Assembly: GCA_038231615.1 (NCBI GenBank)
Contig: JBBRLA010000187.1
Location: 1 to 13,083, forward strand
From: JBBRLA01 sp038231615
GTDB taxonomy: Bacteria > Myxococcota_A > Polyangia > Palsa-1104 > JAEUJZ01
Length of the DNA: 13,083 nucleotides
Reading direction: 5' to 3'
The position numbers and the translations under genes are program-made. The notes under the pieces are model-generated. The model was not told the origin of the DNA, ran no database searches, and worked only from the letters and a program-made list of their open reading frames with translations. Within the stretch, counting starts at the first letter, position 1; every line of letters begins with the position of its first letter. Below are positions 1 through 6,328 of this stretch, piece by piece.

Positions 1-780
<780 letters not shown>

Positions 781-810
781 GACCCGGGCCCGACAAGGTA
801 GGATCGACCC

Positions 811-1545
811 ATGATAGCAGCCTCCTTGTTGGGCCTTTTGCTGGGCGCATGGTCCCATCCCGTAGCCGGGCACGCAGGCCCCGGAGAGTGGGTCTTTTCC
901 GTCCCCATGCACGGGGCCCACGCAGCACTGGAATTTAGCCAGGTGCATGGTGCGCTCCTCGTGGAAGTGCCCGGCGCGCAGGTCGAACGCACGTTCGCCG
1001 TGACCCGCCTTTCGGGGGCCCCGCCGGAGATTGTCAACATCACCACCTTCACGGATCGCTGGCCCCCGCGGGCGGTGGTAAAGGTGGGCCTGCGCCCGGG
1101 GACGATGTTGCTCCCCGGGGGGGTCAGCGCGGTCGTGGAGTCGGGGCGGCTGGTGGTGCATATCCGGCAGACAGCCCTGCGCCAGGTTGATGCGCCCCCG
1201 TATCTGGCTGCGCCCCCGTATCTGGCTGCGCCCCCGCATCTGGCTGCGCCCCCGTATCTGGCTGCGCCCCGGGCAACGCTGGTTTACGCGACGATCGACG
1301 ACCCCGGGACGCGATGGCGTCGGGGTTCCTTGGCGCTGCTCCTCTCCGGGGCCAGCTCCCTGGGGCTGCTCTTGCTCCGGCGCAGATTCCGGCCCCTGCG
1401 GGGGGCCCCGCTTCGGAGGTCCCCGGTGACGAAAGTGCCGTCCGAGAGGCCCTGCGCCCAGGGCCCGATCCTCCATGGCGCCCCTCAACCCGATCCCCTC
1501 TCGCGCATCTTCGAGGACATGAATTTTTCCCTCTCGGATCTTTAG
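811..1545 (+). CDS. Unrecognised membrane protein: signal peptide, beta-rich extracytoplasmic domain, APPYLA repeats, one TM segment
   Basis: 244 residues. Residues 1-20 form a signal peptide or N-terminal anchor (a Leu-rich core, then Ala-X-Gly around residues 19-21). Residues 25-127 look beta-rich, with alternating hydrophobic strands ending in GRLVVHI. Residues 128-151 are four 6-residue units (APPYLA, third unit APPHLA) forming a Pro-rich linker. Residues 173-189 are a short hydrophobic stretch followed by RRR, suggesting one membrane crossing with a ~50-residue basic cytoplasmic tail ending in FEDMNFSLSDL. The order (signal, small beta domain, TM, basic tail) loosely recalls AMIN-domain or FliO-type proteins, but I see no decisive motif and assign no function. 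The ATG at 811 is preceded by AGGTAGGA at 796-803, a good ribosome binding site, and lies 30 bp after the phosphorylase gene. An opposite-strand open frame over this region is treated as a shadow. Confidence 0.72.
   Translation: MIAASLLGLLLGAWSHPVAGHAGPGEWVFSVPMHGAHAALEFSQVHGALLVEVPGAQVERTFAVTRLSGAPPEIVNITTFTDRWPPRAVVKVGLRPGTMLLPGGVSAVVESGRLVVHIRQTALRQVDAPPYLAAPPYLAAPPHLAAPPYLAAPRATLVYATIDDPGTRWRRGSLALLLSGASSLGLLLLRRRFRPLRGAPLRRSPVTKVPSERPCAQGPILHGAPQPDPLSRIFEDMNFSLSDL
1192..1263 (+). repeat. Four tandem 18-bp in-frame repeats (APPYLA units)
   Basis: Units at 1192-1209, 1210-1227, 1228-1245 and 1246-1263, each GCGCCCCCGTATCTGGCT. The only difference is T to C in unit 3 (Tyr to His). A partial fifth unit (GCGCCCC) follows. 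Near-perfect DNA identity implies recent expansion by slippage or recombination; the unit length keeps the frame. They encode a Pro/Ala linker between the extracytoplasmic domain and the TM segment. Confidence 0.97.
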
Positions 1546-1563
1546 TATAGCTCCCCCTGCCTC

Positions 1564-1595
1564 CCCACGCCCCGGCATTCGCCGGGGCGCGTGGG
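1564..1595. terminator. GC-rich hairpin between convergent genes (candidate bidirectional terminator)
   Basis: The arms are 1564-1576 and 1581-1595, giving 13 base pairs around a 4-base ATTC loop with a 2-base bulge (1588-1589). It lies 19 bp after the stop of the 811-1545 gene and 42 bp after the stop of the opposing minus-strand gene. No T-run follows on either strand, so it is not a textbook intrinsic terminator. Position and stability argue for a role in termination or 3'-end protection. Confidence 0.5.
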
Positions 1596-1636
1596 CCCAC
1601 TCTGCGCGGCACGGTCATCCCGCCGGCCCCGGCCCG

Positions 1637-2912
1637 CTACACCACCGCGATCGTCTCGCCGCAGGCCCAGGTGGCGGTGGGGCGCAGGAACATACGGAAG
1701 GCCCGGCCCCGGTAGCGCGGGTCGCTGGCCCGGGTGAAGGCGATGTAAGCTACCCCATCCGGCAGCTCGGCGATGCACTGGAACGGGACGTCCTGAAACG
1801 CGCAGTACAGGTCTTGCAGCTTCCGGTAGTCCGCTCGGCTCACTCCTTTGAATACCAGGATGCCCGTGGCCAGCGACACCAGGCTTCGGCGAGACCGCCT
1901 TTTCGGACTCTAAAACCGGTTTTTCGGACTCTAAAACCGGTTTTTCGGACTCTAAAACCGGTTTTTCGGGCGCACTGGCGGGGGCGGGCGCCGCGGGTTT
2001 TGCCGGCCCGTCCACATTCTCTCGGACAAGGTCGCGCCGTTCCTGTTCCGAGGGCCCCTGCCCTGCCCTCGGGTCCCAGACCGCCCGGCCGCCAGCCTGT
2101 ATCTGGGCCGCCAGGTTCTGCACGGCCAACGCCAGGCTCTGTATGACCGGCACCACCTGGCGGATCTGCCCCGCTATCGCCTCAATGACGCCGCCGCCGA
2201 CGTCCTCATCCCGGATCCGGCGGCCCCGCTCCTCAATTGCCTCGGTGGCCCGCAAGAGCGCCTCGTCGTCCGGCACCCCCTGCTTCAGCGCCACCACGGC
2301 CGCCTTGGCCCCGCGGCGAACGGCGGCGTGGCCCGTGCCCGCCAGGATCACCCCGCAGAGCAGATCCAGGCTCTTGCAGTGCCCGATCGGCACGCCCTTG
2401 GATTGCGCCGTCTCGCCCACCTTGGCCACGTCCCCCAGGAGCTTGATGCCGGCCCGGCCCGAGTACAGGGTCTTGTCGGGGATGTGGCGGGCGACCCGGA
2501 GATAGTCCAGCATGTTACCCTCGCACACTGGCTTTCCTATCCACCTTGCCCCCAGCAGGCCGACTGGCGTTGAATGCCCGGTCAGCGGAAGCAGCCCGCG
2601 ATCGGCGATGTGCAGGACTTGGGCCGCCAGCTCGAAGCGGACCTCGCGCATTCGGCGGACCTCTTCCTTGTGCTCCTGCTGATGTTCCTCCTCGTGCTCG
2701 GAAAGCAGCGCAATGTCGGCGCAACGGTTGTCGATCTGGTCGTTGATCGCGGCCAGTTCGGCTTCGGGGGACAGGTAGGCCTGGCTCAGCACATCCACCA
2801 GGCAGGCCCGGTGCAGACGAAAGGGGGGTGCCCCGGCGTTGGGCCCGGGGGCTTTGGTGCTTGCTATCATGAGAAGGGAAATAAGCCCCACCGCGGCCAG
2901 TTCAAGGGGCAA
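1637..2912 (-). CDS. Unrecognised exported protein with coiled coil and EKPVLES repeats; reading frame broken near 1880-1909
   Basis: The main frame runs from 2912 and encodes a hydrophobic N-terminus (LAAVGLISLLMIAST, residues 5-19; signal peptide or anchor). Next is a charged helical region (residues ~48-95, rich in E, H and K, coiled-coil like), then an Ala/Gly-rich helical region to ~290 and a Pro/Ala linker. Three EKPVLES units then occupy residues ~316-337. After the repeats this frame turns into Arg/Gly/Pro-rich shadow sequence ending at 1542. The +1 frame, open from 1909 to the TAG at 1637-1639, continues with convincing protein (LVSLATGILVFKGVSRADY to the end ACGETIAVV). I therefore read one protein of about 425 residues with a one-base excess (or two-base loss) between 1880 and 1909. 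This could be a sequencing error, a true mutation, or much less likely a programmed shift. The start is uncertain: TTG at 2912 keeps the whole signal sequence; GTG 2891 and ATG 2870 are alternatives, and none has a clear ribosome binding site. I recognise no family. Confidence 0.6.
1899..1961 (-). repeat. Three tandem 21-bp repeats, each containing the palindrome AAAACCGGTTTT
   Basis: Units at 1899-1919, 1920-1940 and 1941-1961, plus a partial fourth to 1969. The only difference is C for T at 1899. On the minus strand they encode EKPVLES units. Perfect 12-bp palindromes sit at 1912-1923, 1933-1944 and 1954-1965, exactly 21 bp apart. They are AT-rich against a GC-rich background and use the rare leucine codon TTA once per unit. 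The reading-frame break of the host gene lies just beyond the last unit. Confidence 0.96.
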
Positions 2913-2936
2913 TCGAAAAAAACCGAGGCGATCGGC

Positions 2937-2964
2937 TTGCTTCAGATCAGAGAAGCGCTATTTG
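2937..2964 (+). promoter_or_regulatory. Weak sigma-70-like promoter candidate in the divergent intergenic region
   Basis: The 110-bp region between the minus-strand gene (start 2912) and the plus-strand lipoprotein gene (start 3023) must hold both promoters. TTGCTT at 2937-2942 and TATTTG at 2959-2964, with a 16-bp spacer, are the best match I see for the plus-strand gene, 58 bp before its ATG. The match is weak and I found no convincing counterpart for the minus-strand gene. Confidence 0.2.
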
Positions 2965-3022
2965 CCCTTGGCCGTGTGCGGGAAATCCGCATGCAGGGTT
3001 TGAACGGGGGTAGGATCTACTC

Positions 3023-3706
3023 ATGGTGCGCTGGTCTTTCTTTCGCTCGTACGCTCTGCCGATCGGGGTGGTGTGTTGTGGCGTGTGGGGCAGCGGGTGC
3101 CACCCTGCCACCAACGGGGTGGATGGCACCGAGCTGGATTATCGCCTGATCGGTCCCGGCGACCTGGGTCCGTCCTGCGCTCCTGTGACGGGCTCCGCGG
3201 ACCAGCAACTGAGCAACGGGACGTTCGAGAGCGGCAGCGGCAACGCCAACAACGGCGGCCAGCCCGTCTCGTCCATCGCCGGCCCGTGGGTCGGCTGCTG
3301 CAATCTGGACGGTCTGGGCCAGCACACCACCTGGACCGTCACCACGTCCATGGCCCACTGCGGCCAGCAGTCGATCGCCCTTTCCAGCAGCGCGCAGGCC
3401 AAAAGCAACGTGCTGGTCCAGGAACACCATATCGACGGGGCGGGCGGCAAGGGGTTCACTCTGAGCGGCTGGTTCCTGATCCAGAGCGCCGGCCCCGATG
3501 CCCTGCTCCAGCTCGACCTCTTCGACCTGGGCAAAAACCAGGGGGTGGCCGCCTCGCCGCCCCTTTCCAGCCCGACCCGGGGCTGGGTGTCCCTGACCGC
3601 GACCGGCAGCTTGCCCGCGGGGGTTTCCCCACAGGTCCAGGCACGGGTCGTGGACACGGGCGCCCTGTCTGCGTTTGTCGACGACGTTTCGCTGGTGCTG
3701 CGGTAA
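3023..3706 (+). CDS. Putative lipoprotein with a carbohydrate-binding-module-like beta sandwich
   Basis: 227 residues. Residues 1-26 are a short basic N-region, a hydrophobic core and a lipobox-like GSGC with the lipidated Cys at 26, so the product is probably a lipid-anchored envelope protein; the -3 position (Gly) is not ideal. Residues ~63-227 have the layout of CBM4/9-like or related jelly-roll domains. They begin with LSNGTFESG, have a WTV strand, a central CGQQSIALS strand, then FTLSGWFLI, a GWVSLTATGSLP strand and the closing FVDDVSLVL. That end pattern (strand, then a D-D-V-S/L strand) is typical of the fold. No catalytic motif is seen, so binding of a glycan or matrix component is inferred. 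The ATG at 3023 follows AGGA at 3012-3015. It lies 63 bp before the next lipoprotein gene on the same strand, which suggests co-expression. Confidence 0.78.
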   Translation: MVRWSFFRSYALPIGVVCCGVWGSGCHPATNGVDGTELDYRLIGPGDLGPSCAPVTGSADQQLSNGTFESGSGNANNGGQPVSSIAGPWVGCCNLDGLGQHTTWTVTTSMAHCGQQSIALSSSAQAKSNVLVQEHHIDGAGGKGFTLSGWFLIQSAGPDALLQLDLFDLGKNQGVAASPPLSSPTRGWVSLTATGSLPAGVSPQVQARVVDTGALSAFVDDVSLVLR

Positions 3707-3769
3707 TTGCTTCCCGCGAGGCGCGCGTCCGTGTACCGTGGCAAAGTGGACATTCGTGGGAGCTGCCGC

Positions 3770-5170
3770 ATGCAGAGAGTACCAGCGCACCGGTCATCGC
3801 GTTCAGCCTTCGGAAGGCCGCCTCGCCTGGCCTGGCGACAGAGCGGCGCGGCGGTCGCGGCGCTAAGCCTGATCGTCGGGTTCGTCGCCACCGGCTGCCG
3901 GGCCGGGGACGACACCGTCGATACGTCGCCGGGGACCCCCTACACCAGCTACATCGCCGACGTGACCAAAGCAGTGCTCTCGTACGAGGAGCGCTGTGGT
4001 CTGCTCGACTGTAGACTGGGCATCCCGCGCCAACCGGGAGAGACTCTGTGCTCATACGAGGCACGCTGCGTTCAGTTCGGCTGCAAGTGTGATCGTCCGG
4101 CTACAGTAGGTTGCGATGATTCCTCCTACGATAGCTCATACCAAAATCGCTGTGGTCTGCTCGACCCCACGCGCGAGGCAGAGCGGCAGCAAACGATTCT
4201 TTTGTCCTACCCGGCCTACCTGACCACCGCACGGGACGTTTCTGCCAAGGCGGCCCGCGTCACGTACGACTCCACGTGCGTCGTCAGCGCCCTCAAGGAC
4301 GCGCCGTGCTCGGCGGCACAGGTCGACCTGGTCCGCACCGGCTGCGCCACCAAGGAGGCCACCGGCCGGGTCGTTGCCGGGCGCATCTGCGGCCTTCATG
4401 AGGAGTGCAAGGCCGGCTACTGCAAGGGCCTGGCCGCCGGCAGTCCCTGCGGTCACGGCACCTGCGCCCCGCTCGGCAACGTGGGCGCTGACTGCACCGA
4501 GGGCGCGGTCGCCTGCGATCCCGCCAGCACCTACTGCGGCGGCGGCTCGTGCCTGCCGCGCGTGGCAGAGGGCGCCCAGTGCAGCGACACCTCGGGCTGC
4601 GTGGATGGCCTGTTCTGCGTCCGCGCCCAGCTCGGCGATTCCCAGGGCAAGTGCCAAAAGCCGGTGTTCGGCCAGAAGGGCGACTTGTGCGACCTGGATG
4701 TGAAGGCCGGCAAGCCCTGCGCGTCGAACCTGGCGTGCTACCAGGACTCCATGGGACGCACCCTGTGCCAGGACAGGGCCCAGTCACGCGGCGCCTGCCC
4801 GACCTCCGAGGCGTGCCCGGGCACCCAGACCTGCGCCCGCGCCGTCGCGACTGCCCAGAGCGGCATCTGCCAGCCCCTGGGCAAGCCTGGCGACGTCTGC
4901 AACATCAATACCAGCCTCGGGCAGCGCTGCCAGAACACGCTGGTGTGCTTCGCCACCGATGCCATGGCCCAGGCGGTGTGCGTGCCCCAGCCGGACAACG
5001 GGCAGCCGTGCAACAAGGACCTGGCGTGCCTGATCGGCCTGTGCAACGTCAACGATGCCAACGCCAAGTGTACGGCGAAGCTGGGGACGGGCCTGGCGTG
5101 CAGCGATAACGGCCAGTGCAACTCCGGGATGTGTAGCGGGAACCTGTGCAAGTCCCCGGTCTGTCAGTAG
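3770..5170 (+). CDS. Cys-rich lipoprotein with Dickkopf-like cysteine pattern
   Basis: 466 residues from the ATG at 3770, which has GGGAG at 3758-3762. An in-frame upstream start at 3707 would add an implausible 21-residue leader. Residues 1-43 are a lipoprotein signal: basic N-region, hydrophobic AAVAALSLIVGFVATGC, lipidated Cys 43. About 45 further cysteines follow, mostly in residues ~160-466, in short units such as CGLHEECKAGYC, CSDTSGCVDGLFC and CSDNGQCNSGMC. This pattern recurs in secreted myxobacterial proteins and resembles the Dickkopf N-terminal Cys-rich domain. It implies a disulfide-stabilised cell-surface or periplasmic protein, probably a binding or adhesive module; no enzyme motif is visible. 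Residues 75-132 hold an unusual repeat with a 52-residue insert (annotated separately). The family label is a resemblance, not a proven homology. Confidence 0.85.
   Translation: MQRVPAHRSSRSAFGRPPRLAWRQSGAAVAALSLIVGFVATGCRAGDDTVDTSPGTPYTSYIADVTKAVLSYEERCGLLDCRLGIPRQPGETLCSYEARCVQFGCKCDRPATVGCDDSSYDSSYQNRCGLLDPTREAERQQTILLSYPAYLTTARDVSAKAARVTYDSTCVVSALKDAPCSAAQVDLVRTGCATKEATGRVVAGRICGLHEECKAGYCKGLAAGSPCGHGTCAPLGNVGADCTEGAVACDPASTYCGGGSCLPRVAEGAQCSDTSGCVDGLFCVRAQLGDSQGKCQKPVFGQKGDLCDLDVKAGKPCASNLACYQDSMGRTLCQDRAQSRGACPTSEACPGTQTCARAVATAQSGICQPLGKPGDVCNINTSLGQRCQNTLVCFATDAMAQAVCVPQPDNGQPCNKDLACLIGLCNVNDANAKCTAKLGTGLACSDNGQCNSGMCSGNLCKSPVCQ
3992..4165 (+). repeat. 18-bp perfect direct repeats bounding a 52-codon insert in the Cys-rich lipoprotein gene
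   Basis: CGCTGTGGTCTGCTCGAC occurs at 3992-4009 and 4148-4165 (period 156 bp, 52 codons; RCGLLD in both). A related third unit around 4050-4086 reads SYEARCVQFGCKC. The 138 bp between the two copies is about 55% GC by hand count, below the flanking sequence. The SY..RC motif thus occurs three times here. Removing one copy plus the intervening DNA leaves an intact frame. Confidence 0.9.
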
Positions 5171-5188
5171 CCGTGGTGTCCTCTACTT

Positions 5189-5204
5189 CCGCGGGGCTCC
5201 GCGG
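5189..5204. terminator. Small hairpin between convergent genes
   Basis: CCGCGG at 5189-5194 and again at 5199-5204 can pair around a GGCT loop. It lies in the 46-bp gap between the convergent stops at 5170 and 5217. The stem is short and lacks a T-run, so a terminator role is only suggested by position. Confidence 0.35.
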
Positions 5205-5216
5205 GGGTGAATTCGC

Positions 5217-6320
5217 CTACCATTTGTCCGGGAAGCTGTGGCCGGCGACCCTGAGGGCGTCCGGCATGCGCGGCGGCTCGGTGCCCTCGCCGGCGATGCG
5301 GACGGTGTTGCGTCCGCCATTTTTGGCCCGGAAGAGGGCCGCGTCAGCGGCGGCCAGAAGGCCGCTGGGGGTGGTGCCGTCCGCCGGGCAACTGGCCACG
5401 CCCACCGAGATGGTCAGCGAGCCCCCGGGCATCTCCTCGGCCTGTGGGAAGGGCTCGGCGCTGATGCGCTGGCGCAGGCGATCGCCGATGTTGGCCGCGA
5501 CCCGGTGGTCGGCGTTGATGAGGAGCAGGGCGAATTCCTCGCCGCCGTAGCGCGCCACCACGTCGTTGACCCGGCGGTGCTCCCCGATGAGCCGCGCCAC
5601 CTTGCGCAGCACCTCGTCCCCGGTGGGGTGGCCAAAGCGGTTGTTGTAGAGGCGAAAGTGGTCCACGTCCACCATCAGCATCCCCAGAGGCACGCTGGTG
5701 CGCAGGGAGCGTTCGACCTCCAGGACCAGCTGCTCTTGCAGGTGGCGGTGGTTGTAAAGGCCGGTCAGGCCATCGGTGATCGCCAGTTGCGCCAGGCGCC
5801 GGTTGGCTTCTTCCAGGGCGTGGGTGCGCTCGCGGACCTTGCTTTCCAGGCTCAGGTTCCACGCCTCCAGCTTGGCATTCTGCTCCTTCAGGCTGAGCAG
5901 CAGATGTTCGTTCTTCCGTCCCAGCCGGTAGGTTAGCAGCAGCCCCTCGATGGTCAGGCGCAGGTCGGGCTCTTCCCAGGGCTTGGGCAGGTAGCGCGAG
6001 AGGCCGGCGGCGTTGATGGCCTGGATCACGGAGTCGATGCCGGCCTGCCCGGTCAAGAGCACCTTGGCCGCCTGCGGCAGGCGCCGGTGCACCGCGACCA
6101 GCAGTTCGACCCCCTTCATCCCCGGCATGATCTGGTCGGCGATGACCACCGCCACCGGCTCGCCCTCTCGCTGAAGGTCGTCGAGCAGTTCCAGGGCGTC
6201 GCGCCCGGAGCGGGCCAGGTCGATGTGGCATTCCTCGCCGAAGCGCGCGCCGAGCTGCTGCCTTAGCGCGGTCAGTACGCCTTCTTCGTCATCGACGCAA
6301 ATGATGTGCTCGCGTGCCAC
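5217..6320 (-). CDS. Response regulator diguanylate cyclase (REC-GGDEF)
   Basis: 367 residues; makes c-di-GMP from two GTP when the receiver is phosphorylated (family knowledge, PleD/WspR type). The REC domain is at residues 4-125, with acidic D10-D11, phospho-acceptor D62 in IADQIMPGMKG, T90 and K113 in LPKPW. A helical, coiled-coil-like linker follows (residues ~135-178), as in stalked diguanylate cyclases that dimerise. The GGDEF domain is at ~180-345: DGLTGLYN at 183-190, metal-binding D218 in DVDHF, and an intact active site GGEEF at 259-263. The inhibitory RxxD site (R250-D253) sits five residues before it, so product feedback inhibition is expected. A ~22-residue tail follows. The GTG start at 6320 is only 8 bp after the stop of the upstream histidine kinase gene, with GAGGG in the gap, so the two form an operon and the kinase is the likely phosphodonor. 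Confidence 0.95.
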   Translation of the reverse strand: MAREHIICVDDEEGVLTALRQQLGARFGEECHIDLARSGRDALELLDDLQREGEPVAVVIADQIMPGMKGVELLVAVHRRLPQAAKVLLTGQAGIDSVIQAINAAGLSRYLPKPWEEPDLRLTIEGLLLTYRLGRKNEHLLLSLKEQNAKLEAWNLSLESKVRERTHALEEANRRLAQLAITDGLTGLYNHRHLQEQLVLEVERSLRTSVPLGMLMVDVDHFRLYNNRFGHPTGDEVLRKVARLIGEHRRVNDVVARYGGEEFALLLINADHRVAANIGDRLRQRISAEPFPQAEEMPGGSLTISVGVASCPADGTTPSGLLAAADAALFRAKNGGRNTVRIAGEGTEPPRMPDALRVAGHSFPDKW

Positions 6321-6328
6321 CGCCGCCC

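Noticed and set aside
1542..1879. The Arg/Gly/Pro-rich C-terminus of the main frame of the minus-strand exported protein gene as real protein
   Set aside because: Its composition matches out-of-frame GC-rich DNA, it overlaps the terminator and the end of the opposing gene, and the +1 frame gives a far better protein.
1899..1961. A CRISPR array at the 21-bp repeats
   Set aside because: The repeats are contiguous with no spacers, lie in a coding frame, and no cas gene is present.
2574..3149. A plus-strand frame opposite the minus-strand exported protein gene
   Set aside because: It runs through the divergent intergenic region and into another frame of the lipoprotein gene; its hydrophobic stretch is a mirror of the coiled-coil region.
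3707..3769. Upstream start for the Cys-rich lipoprotein
   Set aside because: It would put 63 extra, unlikely residues' worth of bases before the signal peptide and begins right at the previous stop codon; ATG 3770 has GGGAG at the right distance.
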